A DNA stretch of 64,000 bases from Actinomadura physcomitrii (GCF_008923205.2 NZ_WBMS02000024.1:74903-138902); one strand, 5' to 3'. Shown: positions 33,644 through 42,812, numbered from the stretch's first letter. A program made the numbers and translations. Notes: generated by a model from the letters alone, not told the origin.

Positions 33644-34503
33644 TGGAGATAGCGGACGCGACGCTGCACTACGACGAGTACGGCGACGGCGACGAGATCG
33701 TCCTGTCGTCCGCGATGGCGTTCGACCCGGACGCCTACCCGGCCTGCCTGGCCGCGCCGCCCACCGGCTACCACGTGTACACGATCCAGGCCCGCGGCTA
33801 CGGCCGATCCAGCCACCCGGGCGAGCCGCCCGCGCAGGGCTGGCTCGACCAGTGGGCCGACGACGTCTGCGCCTTCGCCGACCGGCTCGGCGCCGACCGG
33901 TTCGTCTACACCGGGATCTCGCACGGCGGCGGGATCGGCTGGCACATCGCCGCCCGGCGGCCCGAGCGGCTGAAGGCGCTGGTCTCGGTGGTCGGCACCC
34001 CGCACGACCGGGAGGGCGGCACCGCGTCGTCCGCCGGACGCCGCCGGATGATCGAGCACCGGCGCGACCCCGAGGTCGTCGCCGAGCAGCTGCGGATCAT
34101 GTACGGGCCGACCGAGGACCCGGCCCGCCGCGCGGCCCGGGAGGAGCGGATCGCGCGCCGGGTCGAGCACTACCTCGCCCAGCCGGAGCGGGAGACCCTC
34201 ATCAACCAGGGCAAGCCGTTCCCGGACGCGCGGACCGACGAGGAGCTGGCCGGGGTGCTGCGCGGCATCCGCGTCCCCGTCCTGATCCTCGCGGCGATGC
34301 GCGACGGGGTGATCTCGCCCGAGTCGGCGCTGCGCGCCGCGCGCTCGGTGCCGGGCGCCAAGGCCGTGCTGTTCGAGGACGAGGGCCATTTCATCGGAAC
34401 CGAGAGCCCGGAGCGGCTCGTGCGGGAGGTGCGCGTGTTCGTGGACGAGCTGAACGGCGTCGCCGAGCCCCCGGCCGCGGCCCGGACCGGGGCCGGCGCA
34501 TGA
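33634..34503 (+). CDS. alpha/beta hydrolase (second of a pair)
   Basis: 289-residue alpha/beta hydrolase. Elbow GISHGGGIGWHIAARRP (Ser nucleophile), acid candidate in LILAAMRDGVISPES, and catalytic His in FEDEGHFIGTESPE. It overlaps the previous gene by 10 bases; AGGAGG lies nine bases before the ATG at 33634. About a third of the residues around the elbow are shared with the preceding hydrolase, so they are an internal duplication that has diverged. Confidence 0.9.
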   Translation: MPLMEIADATLHYDEYGDGDEIVLSSAMAFDPDAYPACLAAPPTGYHVYTIQARGYGRSSHPGEPPAQGWLDQWADDVCAFADRLGADRFVYTGISHGGGIGWHIAARRPERLKALVSVVGTPHDREGGTASSAGRRRMIEHRRDPEVVAEQLRIMYGPTEDPARRAAREERIARRVEHYLAQPERETLINQGKPFPDARTDEELAGVLRGIRVPVLILAAMRDGVISPESALRAARSVPGAKAVLFEDEGHFIGTESPERLVREVRVFVDELNGVAEPPAAARTGAGA

Positions 34504-35648
34504 GCGCGGAGATCACCGTCATGGCCGTCGGCGACGTCATCCTCGACGAGCCCGGCCCCGCCGCGTTCTTCGACCCGGCGCGCGAGACCCTGCTCGGCGC
34601 GGACGTCGCGGTCGCCCACATCGAGGTCCCGCACACCGACTCCACCGAGCGGACCAGCACCGACGTGCCCGCGCCGCCCGCCGACCCCGCCGCCCTGGCG
34701 GCGCTGCCCGGCGCGGGCTTCGGCGTCGCGACGCTGGCGGGCAACCACGTCTACGACGCCGGCGCGAGCGGGATCGCCGACACGATCCGGCACCTGGAGG
34801 CCAACGGGCTGGCCACGACCGGCGCGGGCGCGAACCTGGACGCGGCGCGGCGCCCGGCCGTCGTCGAACGCGGCGGAGTGCGAATCGCCGTGCTCAGCTA
34901 CAACTGCGTCGGCCCGCGCGAGTCGTGGGCGACGTCCGCCAAGGCCGGATGCGCGTACGTGCACGTCCTGACCCACTACGAACTCGACCACGCCAGCCCC
35001 GGCGGGCCGCCGCGCGTCTACACCTTCGCCGAGCCCGACGACCTCGACCGGCTCGCCGCCGACGTGCGGGCCGCCCGCGCCGAGGCCGACGCCGTCCTCG
35101 TCGCCTTCCATAAGGGCGTCGGCCACACCCCGGCGGCGATCGCGATGTACGAGCGCCCGGTCGCGCACGCCGCGATCGACGCGGGCGCGGACGCGGTCGT
35201 CGGGCACCACGCGCACATCATGCGCGGCATCGAGGTTTACCGCGGCCGCCCCATTTACCACGGCCTCGGCAACTTCGTCACCGTCACCCGCGCGCTCACC
35301 CCGACCGGCGGCGACAGCGCCGAGATCGAGGCGTGGGCCCGGCGGCGCGTCGAGCTGTACGGGTTCGCGCCGGACCCGGACATGCCGTTCTACCCCTTCC
35401 ACCCGGAGAGCCGGAACACCGCCATCGCCACGCTGCGCTTCGGCGCGTCCGGCGTCACCGGCGCGGGGTACGTGCCCTGCTGGATCGACGAGCGGGGACG
35501 TCCCGTACCGCGCCGCCGCGGCGAGGGCGGCGAGGACGTCGCCGGCTACATCGCCGAGATCGGGCGCCGCGCGGGCCTGGACACCGCGACCCGGTGGCGC
35601 GGCGACACCGAAATCGAACTGACCGGCGTGGACGGGGGCGCACGATGA
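34500..35648 (+). CDS. CapA-family metallophosphatase-like protein
   Basis: 382-residue protein of the CapA/PgsA calcineurin-like family. Metal ligands fit MAVGDVILDEPG, AGNHVYDAGASGI, VLVAFHKGV and VVGHHAHIMRG. The family is usually involved in poly-gamma-glutamate or capsule handling, but this copy has no signal peptide or membrane anchor, so it acts in the cytosol. In this operon it may hydrolyse an amide or phosphate of the imported compound (inference). The start codon overlaps the previous stop (ATGA). Confidence 0.88.
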   Translation: MSAEITVMAVGDVILDEPGPAAFFDPARETLLGADVAVAHIEVPHTDSTERTSTDVPAPPADPAALAALPGAGFGVATLAGNHVYDAGASGIADTIRHLEANGLATTGAGANLDAARRPAVVERGGVRIAVLSYNCVGPRESWATSAKAGCAYVHVLTHYELDHASPGGPPRVYTFAEPDDLDRLAADVRAARAEADAVLVAFHKGVGHTPAAIAMYERPVAHAAIDAGADAVVGHHAHIMRGIEVYRGRPIYHGLGNFVTVTRALTPTGGDSAEIEAWARRRVELYGFAPDPDMPFYPFHPESRNTAIATLRFGASGVTGAGYVPCWIDERGRPVPRRRGEGGEDVAGYIAEIGRRAGLDTATRWRGDTEIELTGVDGGAR

Positions 35649-36883
35649 CGGCACGACCGCTGGACGGCAGGACCGTCCTGGACCTGACGACCGCGCTCGC
35701 CGGCCCCTACGCCACCCTGCTGCTGGCCGGCCTCGGCGCGACCGTCATCAAGATCGAGAATCCGGCGACCGGCGGGGACAGCTCGCGCGGCAACTCCCCC
35801 TACGCCGGCGCCGGCGGCCCGGCCGCCGCCCGCGAAGACGCGCGCGACATGTCGGTGTCGATGCTGACCCGCGGCCGCAACAAGAAGAGCATCACCCTCG
35901 ACCTCAAGAAGCCGCGGGGCCGCGAGGTCTTCGCCGACCTGGTCAAGCACGCCGATGTGGTGGTCGAGAACTACGCCGCCGGCACCGCCGACCGGCTGGG
36001 CGTCGGCTACTCCGCCGCGCGGGAGGCCAACCCGCGGATCATCTACACCTCGATCAGCGGGTTCGGCGCGCAGGGCGGCGGGTCCGGCACCGGCAAGGCG
36101 ATGGACACCATCATCCAGGCCCTCAGCGGCGTGATGATGACGGCCGGCGAGCCGGGCGACCCGCCGGTGCGGTTCGGCCTGCCCGTCGGCGACCTGCTCG
36201 CCCCGCTGTACGCGGTCATCGGCACCCTCGCCGCGGTCGTGCACGCCGACCGCACCGGCGAGGGCCAGCACGTCGACGTGTCGATGCTCGGCGCGCTCAC
36301 CTCCCTGCTGTCGTGCGAGCCGTTCGACGCCTTCGAGACGATGGGGCTGCCCACCCGCACCGGCGCGATGGTGCCCCGGCTCGCGCCGTTCGGGCTGTTC
36401 CGGGCGGCCGACGGGTGGCTCGCCCTGTGCGGCCCGACCGACGCGTTCGCGCGCGGCGTCTTCGCCGCGATGGAACGTGCCGACCTGGCCGGCGACGACC
36501 GCTTCGCCACCCGCGACCAGCGCGTCCGCAACGCCGCCGAGCTGCACGAGACGATCCGGTCGTGGACGTCCGGGCTGCCCCGGGCCGAGGTGATCAAGCG
36601 GCTGGCCGAGCGCGGCGTGCCGGCCGCGGAGGTGCGCGAGCCCGCCGAGGCCGTCCGGGACGCCGCCGTCCTCGCCCGCCGCGAGGTCGTCGAGCTCGTC
36701 CACCCCGACCACGGCCCGACCGGCCTGCTCGGCCCCGGCGTCCCGATCACGTTCTCGGTCTCCGGCGCGGGCCTCGACCGCCCGGCGCCGCACCTCGGCC
36801 AGCACAACGACGAGGTGCTCGGCGGGCTGCTCGGCTACTCCGCCGAACGCCGCGCCGCGCTCGCCGACGAGGGCGTCCTGTGA
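35645..36883 (+). CDS. CaiB/BaiF-type CoA-transferase (class III)
   Basis: 412-residue family III CoA-transferase that moves CoA between carboxylic acids. Opening LAGPYATLLLAGLGATVIKI is diagnostic, and the catalytic aspartate is D154 in KAMDTIIQALSG. C-terminal features RGVPAAEVREPAEAV and HLGQHNDEVL are typical. It makes the CoA ester that the two following dehydratase-like subunits would use. The start overlaps the preceding stop (ATGA). Confidence 0.94.
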   Translation: MTARPLDGRTVLDLTTALAGPYATLLLAGLGATVIKIENPATGGDSSRGNSPYAGAGGPAAAREDARDMSVSMLTRGRNKKSITLDLKKPRGREVFADLVKHADVVVENYAAGTADRLGVGYSAAREANPRIIYTSISGFGAQGGGSGTGKAMDTIIQALSGVMMTAGEPGDPPVRFGLPVGDLLAPLYAVIGTLAAVVHADRTGEGQHVDVSMLGALTSLLSCEPFDAFETMGLPTRTGAMVPRLAPFGLFRAADGWLALCGPTDAFARGVFAAMERADLAGDDRFATRDQRVRNAAELHETIRSWTSGLPRAEVIKRLAERGVPAAEVREPAEAVRDAAVLARREVVELVHPDHGPTGLLGPGVPITFSVSGAGLDRPAPHLGQHNDEVLGGLLGYSAERRAALADEGVL

Positions 36884-38019
36884 GCGCCGTGCCCGCCGCG
36901 CTGAAGGAGCTGCGCGACGCCTACGACGACCGCGCCGCCGCGATCCGGCGGTGGCGGGCGACCGGGGCGTCCGTCGTCGGCTGCGTCGGCGCCGACGTCC
37001 CCGTCGAGCTCGTCACCGCCGCCGGCGCGCTGCCCGTACGGCTGGCGGGCGACCCCGGCCGCGACCGCGCCCTCGCCGACCGCTACCTCGGCGGCGGCCT
37101 GGACCCCGCGTCGCGCTCGATCCTCGCGGGGCTGCTGCGCGGCGAGCCGGACGTCGACCTGCTGCTGGTCTCCAACGACTGCGCGGGCTCGCTGCGCCTG
37201 TTCTACACCGTCCGCGAACTTCAGCGGCTCGGCGCCGAACCCGCCCTGCCGCGCACCCACCTCGTCGACATCCTGCACCTGCCGCACCGCACCACCACCC
37301 GCTACAACCGCGTCCGGCTCGCCGAGACCAAGGAGCTGCTCGAACGCTGGGCGGGGCGGCGCATCGGGGAGGGCGACCTCGCCGAGGCCGTCCACCAGCA
37401 CGACGAGGTCCGCCGGATGCTGCGCGCGCTGCGGCGGCTGCGCACCGCCGAACGCCCCGCGCTGCGCGGCGAGGACGCGCTCATCGCGATCGGCGCCGGC
37501 GCCGCGCTCCCCGCCGGGGACCACGCGGGGCTCCTCAACCGGCTCCTGCGCGCCGAGGCCGACCTGCCCCGGCACGCCGGACGGCGGATCTACCTCACCG
37601 GCAGCGCCCACGACGGCCCCGCGGTGTACCGGGCGATCGAGGACGCCGGGCACGTGATCGTCGCCGACGACCACGACTGGGGCGACGCGCTCGCCGACCC
37701 CCTCGTCGGCGAACCCACCCTCGACGCGCTCGCCGAGCGGTACCAGTACCGGGGCCCCACCTCCGCGCGGTCCTCGATCCGCGCCCGCGCCCGCCAGACC
37801 GCCGCCACCGCCGAACGTGCACGCCCCGACCTGCTCGTCTCCTACGTCCGCGCCATGGACGAGGCCCCCGCCTGGGACTTCCCGGCACAGCGCGAGGCCG
37901 CCGGCGTCCCCGCCGTCCTGCTCGAGCACCGCCGCTACGGCGAGCTCGGCGACGACGCCCTCCCCCTCATCACCGGCGCCCTGCGCGCCGCCCGCCCGAA
38001 GGGAGAAGCCGGCCGATGA
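36880..38019 (+). CDS. 2-hydroxyacyl-CoA dehydratase-like subunit 1
   Basis: 379-residue protein of the HgdB/BcrC/FldB family, whose canonical members carry [4Fe-4S] clusters and dehydrate or reduce CoA esters by ketyl-radical chemistry. Two of the usual cluster cysteines are kept (VVGCVGADVPVELVTAAGA and LVSNDCAGSLRLFY), but the third, normally in an FCDP-like motif near the C-terminus, is replaced in VRAMDEAPAWDFPAQ. The GTG at 36880 overlaps the CoA-transferase stop. Its partner follows at once. No activator ATPase gene of the HgdC type is in the window. Confidence 0.85.
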   Translation: MSAVPAALKELRDAYDDRAAAIRRWRATGASVVGCVGADVPVELVTAAGALPVRLAGDPGRDRALADRYLGGGLDPASRSILAGLLRGEPDVDLLLVSNDCAGSLRLFYTVRELQRLGAEPALPRTHLVDILHLPHRTTTRYNRVRLAETKELLERWAGRRIGEGDLAEAVHQHDEVRRMLRALRRLRTAERPALRGEDALIAIGAGAALPAGDHAGLLNRLLRAEADLPRHAGRRIYLTGSAHDGPAVYRAIEDAGHVIVADDHDWGDALADPLVGEPTLDALAERYQYRGPTSARSSIRARARQTAATAERARPDLLVSYVRAMDEAPAWDFPAQREAAGVPAVLLEHRRYGELGDDALPLITGALRAARPKGEAGR

Positions 38020-39281
38020 CCCGGCGGAACAAGCTCCTGACCTCCTCCGAGGAGGCCACCCGCTACCAGCGGGACTGGTTCGCCGGACTGCGCGAGGCCG
38101 TCGCCGGCGGCGAGCCCCTCGCGCTGGTGAACGCCGACGCCCCGCAGGAGATCTTCCGGACGATGGGCATCCCGTACGTGGTGAACCAGTGGTGGGCGTC
38201 CGTCGTCGCCGCCAAGCAGCGGACGGGCGAGTACCTGCGGACCCTCCGCGAGCACGGCTACCCCGACTACTCCGAGCAGTACAGCGCCACCTCGCTGGCG
38301 TCCGCGTTCACCGAGATCGCCGACCCGCCGTGGGGCGGGCTGCCCCGGCCCACGATCGTCCTCGGCGAGACGACCGGGGACGCCTCCCGCAAGCTGTTCG
38401 ACATCTGGGACGAGCAGGACGGCATCGCCTACTACCCGCTGGAGAGCGCCGCCGCCGACACCGTCCCCGTCAACTGGTGGGACCTGATGCCCGGCCAGTG
38501 GGAGAGCGCCGTCGGCACCCCCCGCCTCGACCTGATGACCGCCGAGCTGGAAGGGCTGGTGCGCTTCCTGGAGACCACGACCGGCCGGACCTTCCGCGAG
38601 TCGCGCTTCCGCGAGGTGATGGCTCTGGTCAACGAGCAGGAGGAGTGGAACCGCCGCACGCGCGACCTCATCGCGCGCACGCGCCCGGTCCCGCTGCGCG
38701 TGGACGACAGCATCTCCAGCGTCATGATCCCGCAGTGGCACCGCGGCACCGTCTGGGCCCGCGACGCCGCCAAGCGCTTCCACGACGAGGTCGCCGCCCG
38801 CGCCGCCGCGGGCGAGGCCGCCTGCCCCGGCGAGCGCCTGCGGCTGATGTGGATCGGCCGCGGACTCTGGTACGACATGGACTTCTACCGCCACTTCGAG
38901 GAACGGCACGGCGCCGTATTCGTCTGGTCGATGTACCTGGCGATCGCCGCCGACGGCTACATCCGCTACGGCGACGACCCGATGCGCGCCCTCGCCGCCC
39001 GCTTCGCCGCCTTCTCCGACCAGCTGTACCGGCCGCCGTGGTCGACCGAGTGGTACCTCAAGGAGGCCCGGCTGCACCAGGTCGACGGCGTCGTGCACCT
39101 GGTCGGCGAGGACGCCCGCAGCGGCTGGTTCGTCACCGAGACCCTCGAACGCGCCGGCATCCCGGTGTTCGAGCTGCGCGCCGACAACGTCGACCAGCGC
39201 ACCTACGACCTGGCCGCCGTCCGCGACGCCATCGACGACTGGCTCACCACCCGCGTCGCCGCCGGAGCGGCGGTGCCGTGA
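38016..39281 (+). CDS. 2-hydroxyacyl-CoA dehydratase-like subunit 2
   Basis: 421-residue member of the same dehydratase/benzoyl-CoA reductase superfamily (DAPQEIFRTMGIPYVVNQW; RLMWIGRGLWYDMDFYRHFEE; EDARSGWFVTETLERAGIP). It has a single cysteine (EAACPGE), so it cannot supply the usual three Cys ligands of an iron-sulfur cluster. Either subunit 1 alone binds a cluster, or the pair works by other chemistry. The ATG overlaps the previous stop; it is the last gene of the operon. The reaction in this aerobic host is unknown. Confidence 0.82.
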   Translation: MTRRNKLLTSSEEATRYQRDWFAGLREAVAGGEPLALVNADAPQEIFRTMGIPYVVNQWWASVVAAKQRTGEYLRTLREHGYPDYSEQYSATSLASAFTEIADPPWGGLPRPTIVLGETTGDASRKLFDIWDEQDGIAYYPLESAAADTVPVNWWDLMPGQWESAVGTPRLDLMTAELEGLVRFLETTTGRTFRESRFREVMALVNEQEEWNRRTRDLIARTRPVPLRVDDSISSVMIPQWHRGTVWARDAAKRFHDEVAARAAAGEAACPGERLRLMWIGRGLWYDMDFYRHFEERHGAVFVWSMYLAIAADGYIRYGDDPMRALAARFAAFSDQLYRPPWSTEWYLKEARLHQVDGVVHLVGEDARSGWFVTETLERAGIPVFELRADNVDQRTYDLAAVRDAIDDWLTTRVAAGAAVP

Positions 39282-39322
39282 CCCGCACCGCCGCCCGGGT
39301 CACCTGCCGGTACGCGGGCGGA

Positions 39323-40186
39323 TCATCCCTCCATGAAGATCAGGTCGGTGATGGGCTTGGTGAGCCGGACGGTGTCGCCGGCGACCTCGACGACGGTGTC
39401 GAAGCCGGTCGCGTGGGCGTCGGAGATGACGTACAGCCGGTCGTTCAGGGTGGCCATGTAGGACGGGAAGCCGGCCAGCGAGGGGTCGCCCGGCGCGAGG
39501 GCGTAGTACTCGGCGAGGCGCCGGAACAGCTTGGGCATGATGACCAGCCGCTCCGACAGGTCCTCCTGGGCGTGGATGCTCGCGCCGCTGGTCGTGGCGT
39601 CCGGGCCCCAGACCCCCGCCTTGGCCTCGCGGGCGGCGTCGGCCGCCTCCGTCAGCGTGGCGCGCAGGTCGGGGTAGAGCTTGCTGTAGAAGGTCGGGTA
39701 GACCAGCCCTTCGGCCGTGAGCCGGTGGTTCACGCTGGTCTTCAGCAGCGCGGAGTCGGTGAACACCGGCTCCAGGTCGGGCCGGTCGATGTCGCCGGCG
39801 AAGGCGAACGAGACGGGACGCCCGTACTTGTCGCCGAACCGGGTCAGGATGTACCCGGGCGTGGCGTCCGGGGACGCGCTGGTGACGACCTCGCCCTTGC
39901 GGACCACGTCGCTGAACCCGAGCAGTGCCAGCAGCCGGGCGCCGGCGGCGTGCGCGAGTTCCAGCGGCTGATGCAGGGTGTGGCCGCCGTGCCCGGGGGG
40001 CGTGTAGTGCGTCTCCAGCGCGTCGATCGCGTCCAGCCGCAGCTGGGCCGCCCCGCCCGCCCCCAGGCGCACGTCCAGGTGCAGCCGGGTGAACGCGTCC
40101 GGGGCGCCCGGGAAGAAGTGCACGGAGTCCCCGTCGGGCTGACTGCGCACGATCCGGTACTGGCCTTTGATCAGATAGAGCGACAC
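39323..40186 (-). CDS. thermonuclease-fold (SNase-like) protein
   Basis: 287-residue protein with a staphylococcal-nuclease-like OB fold near the N-terminus: DGDSVHFFPGAPDAF, then LRLDAIDALETHYTPP and the AHAAGARLLALLGF helix. The Asp and Glu of IDALETH match catalytic positions, but the second Arg is not obvious, so nuclease activity is uncertain. No signal peptide. The GTG at 40186 is chosen because GGAGGA lies about eight bases before it; a TTG further upstream has no such site. It converges with the dehydratase operon. Confidence 0.72.
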   Translation of the reverse strand: MSLYLIKGQYRIVRSQPDGDSVHFFPGAPDAFTRLHLDVRLGAGGAAQLRLDAIDALETHYTPPGHGGHTLHQPLELAHAAGARLLALLGFSDVVRKGEVVTSASPDATPGYILTRFGDKYGRPVSFAFAGDIDRPDLEPVFTDSALLKTSVNHRLTAEGLVYPTFYSKLYPDLRATLTEAADAAREAKAGVWGPDATTSGASIHAQEDLSERLVIMPKLFRRLAEYYALAPGDPSLAGFPSYMATLNDRLYVISDAHATGFDTVVEVAGDTVRLTKPITDLIFMEG

Positions 40187-40307
40187 CGCGCTCTCCTCCC
40201 AGCCGACGACCTGGCCTTCACGAGTCAAGCAGTGATCGGGCGGTTACACACCGACCCCTGCCGGAGTCGGCCAGAAATCGGCGGAGCATGCGGCGGGCCG
40301 TCCCGGT

Positions 40308-40562
40308 TCATCCCAGCCGGCCGATCTCGTCCAGTTCGGCGGCGTCTTCGGGCGAGAGCCGCAGCGCCGCGCCGGCGACGTTCTCGCGCAGGTGCGCCGC
40401 GGACGACGTTCCGGGGATGAGCAGGATGTTCGGCGACCGCCGCAGCAGCCGGGCCGGGGCGACCGACATCGGCGTGCTCCTCAGCCGGGCCGCCACCGCG
40501 GTGAGCGTCGAGGACTGCAGCGGGCTGAAGCCGCCGAGGGGGAAGAAGGGCACGTAGGCGAT
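40308..40562 (-). pseudogene. aldo/keto reductase, 5'-truncated
   Basis: C-terminal 85 residues of an aldo/keto reductase: IAYVPFFPLGGFSPLQSS, LLRRSPNILLIPGTSSAAHL and LRENVAGAALRLSPEDAAEL, which are the last barrel strands and NADPH-binding loop. The catalytic tetrad and the first 200 or so residues are absent. The kinase-like sequence stops within a few bases of 40562, exactly where an oppositely oriented HxlR fragment starts. Confidence 0.82.
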
Positions 40563-40565
40563 GGA

Positions 40566-40795
40566 TGCTCGCGGGCGTCAGCCAGAAGATGCTCACCCAG
40601 ACGCTCCGCTCGCTGGAGCGCGACGGGCTCGTCAGCCGCACCGTGGCGCCCACCGTGCCCGTCACGGTCACCTACGAGCTGACCGACCTGGGCATCTCGC
40701 TGCACCACCTGATGCGCGGGCTGAAGTCCTGGGCCGAGACCCACATGGACGACGTCATCGCCAACCGCGCGGCATACGACTCCCCGACCGGCTGA
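40566..40795 (+). pseudogene. HxlR-type regulator, 5'-truncated
   Basis: C-terminal 75 residues of an HxlR winged-helix regulator: LAGVSQKMLTQTLRSLERDG is the recognition helix and LVSRTVAPTVPVTVTYELTD the wing. The N-terminal 40 or so residues, including the metal or thiol-sensing Cys region, are missing. An ATG at 40565 happens to be in frame but has no ribosome site. Aldo/keto reductase genes are commonly controlled by a divergent HxlR gene, which fits the remnants here. Confidence 0.8.
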
Positions 40796-40828
40796 AACGG
40801 CACGCCGGTCGGATGTCCGCCGGGCGGC

Positions 40829-41908
40829 TCACTCGGAGCGGACCGCCCGGACGGTGAGGTGCCGGACGAGTTGCACGTCGGTCAGCGGCCCCGTGGACGC
40901 GGCGAAGCCGAGCTTGACGGTGTCCGGGACCGGCTCGGGCGCGCGGAACCGGAGCACCCGCTGAAAGCCGCGCCCGTCCTGGAAGTCGATGTCGACCGAG
41001 GCCATCGGCTCCGGCGGGGCCGGCACCGTCACACGGACGGTCCTCTTCGCGGGTTCCAGCGATTCTTCGGCCTTTTCGGCGGTCGCGCCGGAAGGCATTC
41101 TCGTGACATCGCCGTGCAGCCGGCCGGGAAGCGTCGACGGCCAGCGGCCGGCGGTCGTCGCGTCACCGGTCGTGGCGGCGAGCAGGCAGTAGCCGTCGTT
41201 CCCGTTGCCGGGACCGCGGGCGCTCACGACATTGGGACCCGGAGCGGGCCGCCGGAACACCGTTCCGGCCGGGGAACGCCGCTCGCAGCCGTTTCCGCGG
41301 CCTTCCCCGTCGCCGAAGTAGTCTCCCAGCACGTCCAGCCCGATGCCGAGATATCCGCCGCTGACCCCCGGCACGAAATTCGCGCCGCCGTCCGGCAGTT
41401 TCTGGGCGTAGCCGAGACTTCCGCCGAAGGCGCCCGGCGTGGTGAGCCGTGCGGCGCCGTCGGTGAGGAAGAAGGAGATCCCGTCCGCGGGCGTCCGCGT
41501 GGTGTTCCCGTACTGCCACTGCTCGAAGGTCACCTCCAGCCCGTCGCGGGCCGGGATCGGCGAGTCGAACAGCGCGGCTCCGGTCTCCTCGACATGGGCA
41601 TCGGTGAGCTGCAGATACCCGTGCGGCGCGGCACCGCCCGGAGGCACGGGCCCGGCCGGATCCCGGCGGCACCCTTCCAGCGGATGGTTCGTCGCCTCCG
41701 CCGCGGCCGCTCCGCGCCGCGCGCCCGTCAGGCAGGCCGCCCCGTACCCGATGAACCGCGGGTCGGCGCTCGCGCCGGTGAACGGTTCGTTCATCAGTAG
41801 TCGTCCCGGCTCCCGGTGCGTTCCGGGGCGGTCCCCGGTCGACGCGGCGGCCGTCGTGGCCGCGGCGACCGCGATCGCCGCGACGGCGCAAAGCGCCCTG
41901 TTCCTCAT
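40829..41908 (-). CDS. exported L-type-lectin-like protein
   Basis: 359-residue secreted protein. Signal peptide residues 1-23 (RALCAVAAIAVAAATTAAAS). The body has the beta-jelly-roll pattern of L-type (legume-like) lectins: EVTFEQWQYGNT, then TPADGISFFLTDGAARL and GYLGIGLDVLGDYFG, with four cysteines that may pair. The ADGISFFL block matches the metal/sugar-site Asp of these lectins. The ATG at 41908 has GGGGAG upstream. The ligand is unknown, likely a surface or plant polysaccharide. Confidence 0.8.
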   Translation of the reverse strand: MRNRALCAVAAIAVAAATTAAASTGDRPGTHREPGRLLMNEPFTGASADPRFIGYGAACLTGARRGAAAAEATNHPLEGCRRDPAGPVPPGGAAPHGYLQLTDAHVEETGAALFDSPIPARDGLEVTFEQWQYGNTTRTPADGISFFLTDGAARLTTPGAFGGSLGYAQKLPDGGANFVPGVSGGYLGIGLDVLGDYFGDGEGRGNGCERRSPAGTVFRRPAPGPNVVSARGPGNGNDGYCLLAATTGDATTAGRWPSTLPGRLHGDVTRMPSGATAEKAEESLEPAKRTVRVTVPAPPEPMASVDIDFQDGRGFQRVLRFRAPEPVPDTVKLGFAASTGPLTDVQLVRHLTVRAVRSE

Positions 41909-42161
41909 ATCGCCGACTCCCCTGCGCGAGTTCCCGCCGCGGCTCGCCACAGCCATGTGAGCACGAATTCGCCCGGGACGCCGCATATTGCCTTACTTAT
42001 GGAGAGAGGCAAAGCCGATCATGACCAGAACGCGTGTCATCCCATCGGATGGTCACATGGTCGCATTCAACGCGGAGACGGCCCGTCCCGTCGCAGCGGC
42101 GCAGGACCCGGCGGCGAGGCCCGGGGCCCTGCGGCGGGCGCGGGCCGCGCCGCCCGCGATG

Positions 42162-42671
42162 TCAGGCTCCGGCGGTCCGCTTCGGCAGCCTCCAGCCGGG
42201 GCGCGGGAAGTGGCACGTGTAGCCGTTCGGGTACTTCTGCAGGTAGTCCTGGTGCTCCGGCTCCGCCTCCCAGAAGTCGCCCGCGGCGGTCACCTCGGTG
42301 ACGACCTTGCCCGGCCACAGGCCGGAGGCGTCGACGTCGGCGATGGTGTCCTCGGCGACCTTCCGCTGCTCGTCCGAGGTGTAGAAGATCGCGGAGCGGT
42401 AGCTGGTGCCGATGTCGTTGCCCTGCCGGTTCAGGGTCGTGGGGTCGTGGATCTGGAAGAAGAATTCCAGCAGCGCCCGGAAGTCGGTCTTGTCGGGGTC
42501 GTAGAGGACCTCGATGGTCTCGGCGTGGGACCCGTGGTTGCGGTAGGTGGCGTTGGGCACGTCACCGCCGCTGTAGCCGACCCGTGTGGAGACCACTCCG
42601 GGCTGCCGGCGGAACAGCTCTTCCATCCCCCAGAAACAGCCGCCCGCGAGCAGTGCCCTCTCGGTTGCCAT
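42162..42671 (-). CDS. msrA: peptide methionine sulfoxide reductase A
   Basis: 169-residue MsrA, which reduces S-methionine sulfoxide in proteins in the cytosol. The catalytic motif GCFWG has its Cys at residue 12; the YSGGDVPNATYRNHG and HAETIEVLYDP blocks are typical. The recycling cysteines expected near the C-terminus are reduced to one (YTCHFPRP). The gap 41909-42161 upstream of the lectin shows only an AT-richer stretch and no supported gene. Confidence 0.95.
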   Translation of the reverse strand: MATERALLAGGCFWGMEELFRRQPGVVSTRVGYSGGDVPNATYRNHGSHAETIEVLYDPDKTDFRALLEFFFQIHDPTTLNRQGNDIGTSYRSAIFYTSDEQRKVAEDTIADVDASGLWPGKVVTEVTAAGDFWEAEPEHQDYLQKYPNGYTCHFPRPGWRLPKRTAGA

Positions 42672-42812
42672 GTTCTCTCCCTCGTGTCCTATGTCGATGA
42701 CTACAGCGGGAGTCGAGGCGGCGTTATTCCAGGTCCCGGTCCCTGGGCCGCGTGGCCCACCCCCGCGTCGCCATACCCCAATGACCAGGGAGAACGCCGT
42801 CCACGGCAGCCG

